From Kiritimatiellia bacterium (GTDB lineage: Bacteria; Verrucomicrobiota; Kiritimatiellia; RFP12; UBA1067): DNA of 14,407 nucleotides. The notes beneath the pieces were generated by a model. It was not told where the DNA came from, did not search any database, and saw only the letters and a program-made list of their open reading frames with translations. Position 1 is the stretch's first letter; each line of letters opens with the position of its first letter. The stretch lies in NCBI GenBank assembly GCA_017547265.1, contig JAFYQC010000303.1:1-14407 (forward strand). The letters are read 5' to 3'. Shown here in pieces: positions 6,654 to 14,407 of this stretch. The position numbers and the translations under genes are program-made.

Positions 6654-6852
6654 GGAAATGGGGTTGGGCGGTGTTGCGATTGCTGGCGGCAACTACCTGA
6701 TTTCGACATGATCATAGGCGGCTCTTGCCGCCCGCAATGGCAATCTCGTCCGCACCATAATCTTGTTTTGCCCTTGCGAAACCATTTCTGTGCCTATCTA
6801 AATTTTCTCTCAAACTAGGAGATAATTGACCAAAATCTCGAAAATCCCGCGC
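6654..6852. other. Non-coding stretch upstream of the protease promoter
   Basis: No convincing gene on either strand. It holds a GTTGC/GCAAC hairpin (6673-6677 with 6689-6693) and a strong GC hairpin, GGCGGC-TCTT-GCCGCC, at 6717-6732. No T-run follows the GC hairpin on either strand. It may be a Rho-independent-like pause or a regulator site. The rest, 6733-6852, is featureless and grows AT-rich toward the promoter. Confidence 0.5.
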
Positions 6853-6882
6853 TTGCCATCTGAAAGCGCGATGTGGTATAAT
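6853..6882 (+). promoter_or_regulatory. Sigma70-type promoter for the protease gene
   Basis: TTGCCA at 6853-6858 and a perfect TATAAT at 6877-6882 are separated by 18 bases. An AT-rich stretch lies upstream (6800-6848). Transcription would begin near 6889, giving an untranslated leader of about 280 bases before the protease ATG. It is the best promoter match I noticed in the window and sits where the operon structure needs one. Confidence 0.7.
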
Positions 6883-6888
6883 TGCATT

Positions 6889-7167
6889 GTTCGGTTGAAG
6901 GGCGGGCAAAACCGCTGCGATGCAGAGCGTTAGATTTCCCGCGCGGAAATGGTAGCAACCTCCGCGGTCATGGGATTGCGTCGCGTGAAAGCGTGAGAAA
7001 CTATCACAAGAAGACGCACTAAGAGGACACTGCCAGTCCGTGCAGTTTCACCTTCTTCGGTGTATCTTCTAAGGTCATTCTCACGCACCTCACGCGATGC
7101 ATCGGAGGAGGTGTCATTTTCCCTGCATCTTTTCCGACATTGGATAGGGGAATGGAGGGTGCAAGGG
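6889..7167 (+). promoter_or_regulatory. Long structured 5' leader of the secreted protease gene
   Basis: The leader folds by eye into two parts. Part A, 6893-6960, is closed by GGTTG (6893-6897) with CAACC (6956-6960). It holds a CTGC-GAT-GCAG hairpin (6915-6925) and an ATTTCC/GGAAAT hairpin with CGCGC loop (6934-6950). Part B, 6977-7101, is one long imperfect stem-loop. Part B ends three bases before an SD-like GGAGGAGG (7104-7111) that has no well-placed AUG. The SD actually used is GGAGGG (7154-7159). A nine-codon frame, ATG 7152 to TAG 7181, overlaps the real start. The layout suggests a cis-regulatory RNA, but I could not assign a known riboswitch class. Confidence 0.5.
6977..7101 (+). 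repeat. Long inverted repeat / imperfect stem-loop in the leader
   Basis: The outer arms 6977-6999 and 7078-7101 pair over 21 positions with one G-U and an AA/ACC internal loop. Each arm contains two GCGTGA (or TCACGC) units. Inside, 7009-7019 pairs with 7060-7070 at ten of eleven positions including one G-U (AGAAGACGCAC with GTGTATCTTCT). The apex is ACTGC (7029-7033) with GCAGT (7042-7046) around an 8-base loop. The length of the stem makes chance unlikely. It could be an mRNA-stabilising or attenuation hairpin, or a small mobile or dispersed palindromic element. Confidence 0.75.
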
Positions 7168-10100
7168 ATGAAAAGAAATAGATTGCTTGCGAACGGACTC
7201 ATGCGCCTCGTCGCATGTGCACTGACGGCGTTGGTCAGTGTTGGCGCAGGGGAAGCTTGGGGGCAGAACATGATTTATTCTGCGCCCCTCAATCCTAGAT
7301 ATGTGAAATGGAAGAAAGAAAGCGCAGTAACGCATGAGGCCACATCGAAAACTGATGTCATGAAGAGGAGTTTACGTTTACAGAATTCTGGTGACATCGG
7401 TTATGAATCAGATGTGGGGGTGCCCAATTATGGTATAGTTCCTGATGCTATAGATTTGTCATACATAGCACGTCTCAATTCTCGGGTTGTTAGAGGCGTC
7501 CAAGATGACTTGCCGGTGCGATATGATTCGCGGGATAAACGATACATTACATCGATAAAAAACCAGAACCCATATGGGACGTGCTGGGCGCATGCCACTT
7601 ATGGTTCTCTTGAGGCCTGGGTGAAGAAGAGCGAGGGACTGACTTGTGATTTCTCTGAAAATAATTTGGCAAATCTTCATGGGTATGATGATTTCAAAAG
7701 TAAAGGCTTTAACCGTGGGGGGTCAGGTTTGATGGCTGCCGCATACTTGTTACGTTGGGCTGGTCCTATATTGGAAGAGGAAGACTCGTATCCAAGACCA
7801 GGGAAAAGTAAGCCTATGTCGCCCACACGTCATGTTCAACAGGTCAGATGGATTCCAGAAAGGACATATTATGCAGATACAGAGAATCTTAAGAGGGCGG
7901 TGATGGCGTATGGCGGGATTTGGGTTATGTATTATCATGATGATAGTTCTTACCATGATGACAAGAATACCTATTATTTTAACGCAAATACAATGCGACC
8001 AGTAAATCATGCTGTAACATTAGTTGGTTGGGATGATAATTTCCCTCGTGACGCGTTCAAAGATACCCCGCCTGGTGATGGGGCGTTTATCGTGAAAAAT
8101 AGCTGGGGGGAAAATTGGGGTGAATCTGGGTGTTTTTACATATCATATTATGATGAAAGTTTTGCGTGGTATACGTCCTACGCGTTCTGTAATGCAGAGT
8201 CAAATAAAAACTATGCTGACATATATCAGTATGATGAACTAGGAGTAGTCGGCTCGCCTATAGGATATAACAAACCTGTAGGATGGATGGCAAATGTATT
8301 TAATGCTCGTGAGGATGGTCAGATATCGGCGGTTGGTTTTTATTCCCTCGTTCCTGATACGACCTATGTAATTGACATATACACAGATTGTTCCGTAGTT
8401 TCTCCGATGTCGGGAAATCATATTCTAACACAGCAGAAAGGTACAGTTGATTTTACAGGGTACGAGACAATACCATTAGCATCAAGTGTGCCGATTAAGA
8501 AAGGGCAGCGATTTTCTGTCGTGATTAAGTTGACCACACCTGGCTTAAATTTCCCAATTGCTGTAGAGAAAGCGGTTGATGGTGATACTAGTGAAGCTTC
8601 AGCCATTAGGGGGCAAAGTTTTGTTAGTCATGATGGAGAAGAATGGACGGACTTAACTGATTACGATTCAACTGCGAACTGTTGTATTAAGGCTTATACG
8701 AAATCCTCCAATCCGACGAATCCAAAACTATCTTCCATTTCCATTAAACTGCCAGATGGCAAGTCGGCATCGGTCAAGCCCGGTGACGAAATGCAGTTGA
8801 AGTGCGAGGCTGCGTATGTCGGAGCTGTACCTCGCGAGGTAACGTCATCGGCGAAATGGGCAATTGTTGAGGGGAAGAATTTCGCGAGTGTTGACGCGAA
8901 AGGGTATTTCAAGGTAAAGAATGTAACAATTACTGTCCCAACAAATGTTTGGGTACAGGCCACGTATACGGAAAACAAGATTACTGTGAGTGATAAGTTC
9001 GGTTTCTTGTTGGCCGCTAAAGCACCAGATGCACCGACAGGTATTACGGCTACAGAGGGGACAGATGCATCCTGTGTCCGCATAGGGTGGAATGCGTCAA
9101 AGGGGGCGACGGGGTATGCTGTCTATCGGTCAACGACAAGTAGCAGTAAGAACAGGGAATTCTTGCCAGCCGATGGAAGTGATAATGTGACATCAACAAC
9201 TTTCTGTGACAAGACGGCCACGCCAGGTGTTGACTACTGGTATTTTGTGAATGCCAAGAATTCTTCCGGCTCAAGCATGGACAACGTCGGTGTAAAGGGC
9301 TGGCGCAAGCTTTCGCCGCCAGACGTAGAGGCTACAAAGAACCTGTCGAATAAGGTTGAAGTGAAGTGGGAAACCTCGGCGGGCGCAAAGGCGTATCACG
9401 TCTATCGCTCCGACACACTTGACGGCACGAAGAATCCGATAGGCGGATGGCAGACGGCAACAAAGTATCAAGACACGACGGCAGTAGCAGGCAGGATATA
9501 TTACTATTATGTCACGGCGGCTGTCGATACGAATGGAACGCGTCCTAGTGATTATAGCATCGTAGCAGATGGCATGATTGTTCCGCCTGTGACGGTGAGC
9601 GAACTGACCATAAGCGGGGCGGCGACGATTGAATCGGGCAAGTCTGCTGGATATACAGCTTCGGTCGAATACTCCGATCAGTCGCCCCCCAAGGATGTAA
9701 CGGCGAGTTGCAATTGGAGTAAGCTAGGCAGTGCAGCGGATTGGAATGGATCTACTAAGACGTTGACCGCAAAGACGGTGACGTCCGATCAGAAGGTCAA
9801 ACTCATTGCGTTCTATACCGAAAACAAAACGACAATCGTTTGCACAAATGAGGTTACCATCACACCCGGCACCTCGCCTTTGACTGCTCCTTCTGGGTTG
9901 AAGATGACGTCGCAGACGACGTCGGGCATCGGCTTGAGCTGGAATTCTGTGACGGGTGCGGGGTCGTACTATGTGTACAGGGCGGCAAACGGGGAGGCTG
10001 CGAAGAAAATCGGTTCCGCAAATACAACGTCATTTACGGACAATACGGCGACTCCGGGCGTGACATACACCTATTCCGTGTCTGCTGCCAACAGCAAGGG

Positions 10101-12060
10101 GGAAAGTGCAAGAAGCAGTACGGTGACGGGGACAGTCCTGCTCTCCGCTCCAACTGGCGTGACGGCGACGAGCGACCGCACGGACGGCGTGAACATTTCG
10201 TGGCAGCCGTCTGCGGGCGCGACATACTATCGCGTGGCGCGGGCGACATCCAAGACCGGGACGAAGACCGAGTTGGGGACTTGGACGACGAACAAGTCCT
10301 ATCTCGATACATCGGCGACGGCAGGGACGACGTATTACTACTTCGTCCGGGCGGCTACCAGTTCCGGTGGGGCTAATGCGAGCGGCTACTCTGATCCGGC
10401 TGCGCAAGGCATGCGTATTCCGTCACTAGGATCGCTTTCGTCTATTTCCATTGAAGGGCAGGACAATGTTTCGTCCGGTCAGGTTGCTCTCTATACTTGT
10501 GCGGCGCTATATTCAAACGGCGAATCTCATACGGTTAAGGCGGACACCTGGTCAGCGTCTCCTACGACGGCGGCAACGATTGACGGGAACGGAAAATTGG
10601 CCGCAAAGAATGTCACGAAGGACACGGATGTCACGGTGTCGGCATCGTACACGGAAGGCGGTGTGACGAAATCCGCCACGAAGACGGTCAAGATTCTTGC
10701 GTCGACTTCGCAAGCGCAAGTCAAGGATGTGACGGCAACATCTCGCTGGCCGTTCGCCGCGATTCTCGATATCGACTATACGCTTGTCGTGAATTCTTCT
10801 GGCGGTAAGGCGTTCGTGAGAGTGTTCGGGCGAGATGAAGATCGCGGTGTTGACGTTGCCGCGAAGACGTTGTCCGGCGACGGATCGGATGGCTCTGCCA
10901 TTGCTGCGGGAACGCATCGTCTGTCGTGGGATGTTGGCACGGATTATCCCGACTACCACGGCAATGCACTCGGCGTAGTCCTTTCTGCTACGCCGTATGT
11001 TGCCCAGACTTACACGGTGACATATTCGCCTGGAGCGTATGGAACTGGCGCACAGAAGACGGCAACAAAGACGGAAAATGTGACGCTGACACTTCTAGGG
11101 GCGACATTCACGCGTACAGGCTACACGCAGACGGGGTGGGCGACGAGTGATGGTGGTGCCAAGGTGTATGATCTTTCGGCCTCATACACGGCGAACGCGC
11201 CAATTACGCTTTATCCGTTCTGGACGAGATCCTATAATCTCATGCCGTTGCGTAATCTGTTGACAAACATTGAGAAATTGAATCCTGATGGAGTTTTATC
11301 GGACGACGAGCTGAACAAGGCTATGAACAATCCACATTATGCAGATTTGGATGGTGATTCGACAACGATCTCTTCGGCGGAAATGTCAATATTCACGCGG
11401 ATACAGACCTTGAATCAGGACAAGACGCTGATATCCAACGTCATAAAAGGTGATTACACTGGAATACCAGAGGCGACGATGGAAGAGTTGCAAAGTTTAA
11501 GTGATGCGGTCAAGGAATTGACATCAAATGGTTCTTATACGGTGACATACAACCCCGGTGCGAACGGTACAGGTTCGCAACAAACGGCGACCAAGACGAA
11601 GGATGTCGCGCTCACATTGAAGGGAGCGATCTTCACGCGCACGGGCTACACGCAGACAGGGTGGGCGACGAGTGATGGTGGTGCCAAGGTGTATGATCTT
11701 TCGGCCTCATACACGGCGAACGCATCAGCTACGCTCTATCCGTTCTGGACGAGAGTGTATAACCTCACACCATTACGAAATCTTTTGACGGGTATCGAGA
11801 CATTGAATCCCGACGGGGTATTATCAGACGACGAGCTGAACAAGGCTATGAACAATCCACATTATGCAGATTTGGATGGCAATGCCGACGCGATATCGTC
11901 TGCCGAGATGTCCATATTTACGCGCATACAGGCGTTGAACACCGACAAGACGTTGCTATCCAATGTTATGAAAGGCCAGTACTCTGACATCCCAGATGCT
12001 ACGATGGAAGAGCTGGGAAGCATCAGCGACGCAATCGCAGAGTTGACGAACAATCGTTAA
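7168..12060 (+). CDS. Large secreted papain-family (C1A) protease with lectin-like, FN3, Ig-like and InlB B-repeat modules
   Basis: A 1630-residue modular exoprotein with a signal peptide (basic MKRNR, hydrophobic core, likely cut near residue 30). A C1A peptidase domain (about 113-342) has oxyanion Q133, nucleophile C139 (NQNPYGTCWAHA), H281 (PVNHAVTLVGWDD) and N311 (FIVKNSWGENWG). A lectin-like domain follows (about 349-511, DIYQYDELG to AVGFYS). Then come Ig-like (518-617), FN3 (619-712), FN3 (714-805), Ig-like (806-899), FN3 (904-990), FN3 (992-1085) and Ig-like (1087-1178) modules, and a beta domain with DIDYTL and LSWDV (1183-1277). Last are two 175-residue units of InlB B-repeat plus helical EF-hand-like segment. 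ATG 7168 has GGAGGG at 7154-7159; the frame is open upstream, but that part is leader. The papain domain is AT-rich. Probable role: extracellular or cell-surface protein degradation. Confidence 0.93.
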   Translation: MKRNRLLANGLMRLVACALTALVSVGAGEAWGQNMIYSAPLNPRYVKWKKESAVTHEATSKTDVMKRSLRLQNSGDIGYESDVGVPNYGIVPDAIDLSYIARLNSRVVRGVQDDLPVRYDSRDKRYITSIKNQNPYGTCWAHATYGSLEAWVKKSEGLTCDFSENNLANLHGYDDFKSKGFNRGGSGLMAAAYLLRWAGPILEEEDSYPRPGKSKPMSPTRHVQQVRWIPERTYYADTENLKRAVMAYGGIWVMYYHDDSSYHDDKNTYYFNANTMRPVNHAVTLVGWDDNFPRDAFKDTPPGDGAFIVKNSWGENWGESGCFYISYYDESFAWYTSYAFCNAESNKNYADIYQYDELGVVGSPIGYNKPVGWMANVFNAREDGQISAVGFYSLVPDTTYVIDIYTDCSVVSPMSGNHILTQQKGTVDFTGYETIPLASSVPIKKGQRFSVVIKLTTPGLNFPIAVEKAVDGDTSEASAIRGQSFVSHDGEEWTDLTDYDSTANCCIKAYTKSSNPTNPKLSSISIKLPDGKSASVKPGDEMQLKCEAAYVGAVPREVTSSAKWAIVEGKNFASVDAKGYFKVKNVTITVPTNVWVQATYTENKITVSDKFGFLLAAKAPDAPTGITATEGTDASCVRIGWNASKGATGYAVYRSTTSSSKNREFLPADGSDNVTSTTFCDKTATPGVDYWYFVNAKNSSGSSMDNVGVKGWRKLSPPDVEATKNLSNKVEVKWETSAGAKAYHVYRSDTLDGTKNPIGGWQTATKYQDTTAVAGRIYYYYVTAAVDTNGTRPSDYSIVADGMIVPPVTVSELTISGAATIESGKSAGYTASVEYSDQSPPKDVTASCNWSKLGSAADWNGSTKTLTAKTVTSDQKVKLIAFYTENKTTIVCTNEVTITPGTSPLTAPSGLKMTSQTTSGIGLSWNSVTGAGSYYVYRAANGEAAKKIGSANTTSFTDNTATPGVTYTYSVSAANSKGESARSSTVTGTVLLSAPTGVTATSDRTDGVNISWQPSAGATYYRVARATSKTGTKTELGTWTTNKSYLDTSATAGTTYYYFVRAATSSGGANASGYSDPAAQGMRIPSLGSLSSISIEGQDNVSSGQVALYTCAALYSNGESHTVKADTWSASPTTAATIDGNGKLAAKNVTKDTDVTVSASYTEGGVTKSATKTVKILASTSQAQVKDVTATSRWPFAAILDIDYTLVVNSSGGKAFVRVFGRDEDRGVDVAAKTLSGDGSDGSAIAAGTHRLSWDVGTDYPDYHGNALGVVLSATPYVAQTYTVTYSPGAYGTGAQKTATKTENVTLTLLGATFTRTGYTQTGWATSDGGAKVYDLSASYTANAPITLYPFWTRSYNLMPLRNLLTNIEKLNPDGVLSDDELNKAMNNPHYADLDGDSTTISSAEMSIFTRIQTLNQDKTLISNVIKGDYTGIPEATMEELQSLSDAVKELTSNGSYTVTYNPGANGTGSQQTATKTKDVALTLKGAIFTRTGYTQTGWATSDGGAKVYDLSASYTANASATLYPFWTRVYNLTPLRNLLTGIETLNPDGVLSDDELNKAMNNPHYADLDGNADAISSAEMSIFTRIQALNTDKTLLSNVMKGQYSDIPDATMEELGSISDAIAELTNNR
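11008..12057 (+). repeat. Two in-frame 525-bp direct repeats at the end of the protease gene
   Basis: Units 11008-11532 and 11533-12057 are offset by exactly 525 bp (175 codons). Two blocks are identical at DNA level: 11134-11198 with 11659-11723 (65 bp), and 11302-11354 with 11827-11879 (53 bp). The remainder has diverged, mostly at third positions. Each unit codes for an InlB B-repeat (YTVTY, then GYTQTGWATSDGGAKVYDL, then TLYPFWTR). A helical segment follows with a paired EF-hand-like motif (NPDGVLSDDEL and DLDGDSTTISSAEM in copy 1; DLDGNADAISSAEM in copy 2). Confidence 0.95.
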
Positions 12061-12077
12061 TTGAAAGGGGTAGTGCG

Positions 12078-14407
12078 ATGAATAACGCTATGAAAACTAC
12101 GGTGGCGGTTTTTGCGGCAGCAATCGGCGCATTGGGGACAACGCGCCACGCAATGGCATCTGCCCGTGTTGAGACGCGTGGGACGATTGTCGCGACAGGC
12201 ATCGAGACGCTGGGATCGGCAAATGGAACCGGTACAACCCAGTGGGACACGACCAAGGAGTCCGACGGCTGGAAGACGTTGACTTCCGGCGGCGTGTCCG
12301 CGAACGTTCTTGTCCTCAACGGACCGTCAGTTGTCGGTGGTCGTCTGCCAGCGAATACGACATGGGACGGTTCGCGGCTAGTCGTTGTGAGAGACGACAT
12401 AATCGTGCCTTCTGGCAAGGTGCTCACACTTGGCGCCAGCTGCATCGTGAAGTTCGCGGAGGGGGCGCGCTTCGTTGTGGAGAACGGAGGTTCGCTTGTA
12501 GCGAATGGCGCGTACCTGGCGGCTCTCGACGATGACAGTGTGGGCGGGGATACGGACATGAACGGGACGGCGGGCGCGGGGCACCAGCCATACCAGGGAT
12601 GGATGGACGATACGGCGACGGCGGCGTTGGCGAAGGTGCGGTTCGTGGACGGAGCGACCAATCTGCCGACGCGTTCGTATTCTGCAGGCAAGGCATACGG
12701 AATGTTGCCAAGCCTCTCCAAGAGTGGCGCGACGTTTGCCGGTTGGTTCACCGCACCGGATGGGAAGGGGGCGAAGGTGTCGCACTCAACAACGATACCC
12801 AATGGCGAAAGCACTCTCTACTCGTATTGGGAGTCCAGTTCGCTTTCGGTGGAATCCGGTGCGGCAACGGTCGGCGCAACGGATGCTGGAGGAAGCATTG
12901 GCGTTTCCGCAGGCGAATCATGGAACGCTACATGCGACGAGGATTGGGTGACGGTAGATGTCCAGGGCGACGTGGTGTCCTACACATTGGCAGGAAACGC
13001 CAGCACCGAAGCGCGCGCGGCAACGATTCGCATTACGACTGCAAGCGGTGAATTACGTGACGTTACAATTACGCAGAATGGTATTGAACCGGTGGCTGCG
13101 CCTGTAGTCGATCCCGTTGACGGTACTGAATTCGACGGTACGTCGCGGCGCGTCACGATCAGCGGCGCGTCCGACGGCGCAGAGATTCGCTACACGCTTG
13201 ACGGCAGCGAGCCAACCGCCACGAGCAAGCTTTACACGAAGTCGTTCAACGTGTTCGATACGACAACCGTAAAAGCGAGAATCTTCATGAACGGGATTGC
13301 CGCGAGCGATACGGCTTCAGCGCGTATAGTCCGGTTGCAGACGCTTGCCGAGTCGTTGGATGTGCCGCTTTGGACGGTGACGACGGATGGCGCAAAGGGG
13401 TGGACTGTCTCGCAAGACGTAGCGCATGGCGGTTCGTCTTCGGCGCGGAGCGGCACGATCGGAAACGACCAGACAAGCACGTTGACGACGATTGTCGATG
13501 GTTCCGGGACTTTGACGTTCTGGTGGAAGACCGATTGCGAGGATGACGAGGATGCCGACAACTGGGACTATCTGAAGTTCGAGGTAGGCGGCAAGGAGGT
13601 CGCGCGTATTGACGGCGATTCCGGCTGGAAGCAGGTTTCCGTGAAGGTGAAGGGGGATGGGCGCCATACGCTCACATGGACGTACGTGAAAGACTACACT
13701 GACGATGGCGGTACGGCAATGGAGGATTGCGGATGGGTCGATCAAGTGTCATGGACGGCTTTCGCGGGCGATAGCGAAGTTCCAGTGGCCTGGCTGGAGA
13801 ATCTTGGTGCTGTTTCGGCAGGAGTGAGCGCGGCCGATGCTGCGGCTTTAGATGCAGATGGGGATGGTTTATCTACTGCCGAGGAATATATTGCAGGTAC
13901 CGATCCGAATGACTCGAGCTCTGTGTTCATGGCTGCGATAGAGATGGTGGACGGCAAACCGATCTTGTCGTGTGTGCCTGATCTCCTAGATGAGCGCAAG
14001 TATACTCTTTATGGACGTAAGTCGCTATCTGACGGCGAATGGCAGATAGTGCCGGAGGGCAAGGAATCCGAATACAAGTTGTTCCGATTCGGAGCGCAGA
14101 TGCCTAATGGCATTAGTGACGATGATGCGGTGATATTCACCGTAAATGAAGCAGGATGGAAGTATCGTGTGACATTTGATCCGAATGAAGGTGAAGGTGG
14201 CGGCGAAAGGATGCTTGAATATGGGTCGGCAGTGACTGCTCCGATTGTGGAAAGGCAAGGCTTCGGGTTCCTCGGTTGGTTTACGGAGGCGACCGGCGGC
14301 GAACTGGTGGACGATTCAACCATTGTGACGGGTGAGGCGATTTATTATGCGCACTGGTTGCCTGCAAATACGATTGCAATAGAAACGGATGATGTATACG
14401 AGACGGA
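12078..14407 (+). CDS. Large secreted multi-domain surface protein, 5' part (cut by window end)
   Basis: Open from ATG 12078 (AAAGGGG at 12064-12070) to the window end, 776 residues. It starts with a signal peptide (cut near 26-28, AMASA). A beta-helix-like opening (about 95-150) contains repeated hydrophobic VVV/GGSL strands, and an InlB-type repeat follows (about 190-251, GATFAGWFTAPDGKG). Then come a BACON-like domain (about 255-335, ending VTITQNG), a chitobiase C-terminal-like domain (about 340-420, IRYTLDGSEPT), a beta-sandwich with FWWKTDCEDD and WVDQVSWT (about 425-560), a thrombospondin-3/EF-like calcium loop (DADGDGLSTAEEYIAGTDP, 592-610), and another InlB-type repeat (696-760, FGFLGWFTEATGG). 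No catalytic domain is visible in this portion. It lies 17 bases after the protease stop, so the two are probably co-transcribed and act outside the cell together. Confidence 0.85.
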   Translation, partial: MNNAMKTTVAVFAAAIGALGTTRHAMASARVETRGTIVATGIETLGSANGTGTTQWDTTKESDGWKTLTSGGVSANVLVLNGPSVVGGRLPANTTWDGSRLVVVRDDIIVPSGKVLTLGASCIVKFAEGARFVVENGGSLVANGAYLAALDDDSVGGDTDMNGTAGAGHQPYQGWMDDTATAALAKVRFVDGATNLPTRSYSAGKAYGMLPSLSKSGATFAGWFTAPDGKGAKVSHSTTIPNGESTLYSYWESSSLSVESGAATVGATDAGGSIGVSAGESWNATCDEDWVTVDVQGDVVSYTLAGNASTEARAATIRITTASGELRDVTITQNGIEPVAAPVVDPVDGTEFDGTSRRVTISGASDGAEIRYTLDGSEPTATSKLYTKSFNVFDTTTVKARIFMNGIAASDTASARIVRLQTLAESLDVPLWTVTTDGAKGWTVSQDVAHGGSSSARSGTIGNDQTSTLTTIVDGSGTLTFWWKTDCEDDEDADNWDYLKFEVGGKEVARIDGDSGWKQVSVKVKGDGRHTLTWTYVKDYTDDGGTAMEDCGWVDQVSWTAFAGDSEVPVAWLENLGAVSAGVSAADAAALDADGDGLSTAEEYIAGTDPNDSSSVFMAAIEMVDGKPILSCVPDLLDERKYTLYGRKSLSDGEWQIVPEGKESEYKLFRFGAQMPNGISDDDAVIFTVNEAGWKYRVTFDPNEGEGGGERMLEYGSAVTAPIVERQGFGFLGWFTEATGGELVDDSTIVTGEAIYYAHWLPANTIAIETDDVYET

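Noticed and set aside
6717..6732. GC-rich hairpin as an intrinsic terminator
   Set aside because: The stem is strong, but no T-run follows on either strand, so it is listed only as a hairpin within the non-coding stretch.
6712..6909. 65-codon minus-strand frame in the gap before the protease
   Set aside because: It would run through the promoter in the opposite direction, has no ribosome-binding site I can see and no recognisable domain.
6893..6970. c-di-GMP-I (GEMM) riboswitch
   Set aside because: Only short resemblances (GGGCAAAACC, ATGGTAGC); the GACGCAAAGC joint and the 3' GGGTTACC strand are missing and the pairing differs.
7060..7167. Extension of the protease frame upstream of ATG 7168
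   Set aside because: It would put 36 residues before a standard signal peptide and covers the 3' arm of the leader stem-loop.

Overview
The window looks like chromosomal DNA from a PVC-group bacterium, most likely an uncultured gut or rumen member of the Kiritimatiellota or a related Verrucomicrobia lineage. This is inferred from gene content. The two large secreted proteins at the right combine FN3, Ig-like, BACON-like, chitobiase-like, InlB B-repeat and thrombospondin-3-like (DADGDGLSTAEEY) modules, which is a typical surface-protein style of that group. No RNA gene, transposase or CRISPR array is visible, so the taxonomy rests on style alone.

Left part (1-2044): a compact plus-strand run of the 3' end of apolipoprotein N-acyltransferase (lnt), a YchJ-type SEC-C zinc-binding protein, a HAD phosphatase and a conserved-looking protein of unknown function. 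The genes are joined by overlaps or gaps of 1 base. Then come an orphan ParA/Soj-type ATPase (2099-2974) and a family 2 glycosyltransferase (3003-3845).

Middle (4031-6614): a polyamine cassette made of carboxy(nor)spermidine dehydrogenase, a 45-residue putative membrane peptide, and carboxynorspermidine decarboxylase (nspC). This is the aspartate-semialdehyde-dependent route to spermidine or norspermidine. The peptide overlaps the nspC start by four bases (GTGA).

Right part (6615-14407): about 550 bases without a gene. They hold an inverted repeat after nspC, a good sigma70-like promoter, and a roughly 280-base untranslated leader rich in hairpins, including an imperfect stem-loop of about 125 nt. 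The leader precedes a 1630-residue secreted papain-family (C1A) protease with a lectin-like domain and a long chain of adhesion-type modules. Only 17 bases further on begins a second large secreted modular protein, which runs off the window. The catalytic part of the protease is clearly poorer in GC than its own C-terminal half and the neighbouring genes.

A recurring oddity is that five stop codons in the left and middle parts lie inside short direct repeats: heptamer arrays on both sides of parA, a 52-bp repeat pair, and 7- and 9-bp duplications. A sixth repeat, of GCAAAG units, is read in frame inside nspC. The strongest candidates for something undescribed are the structured leader of the protease gene, the peptide inside the polyamine operon, and this repeat-at-stop-codon pattern.
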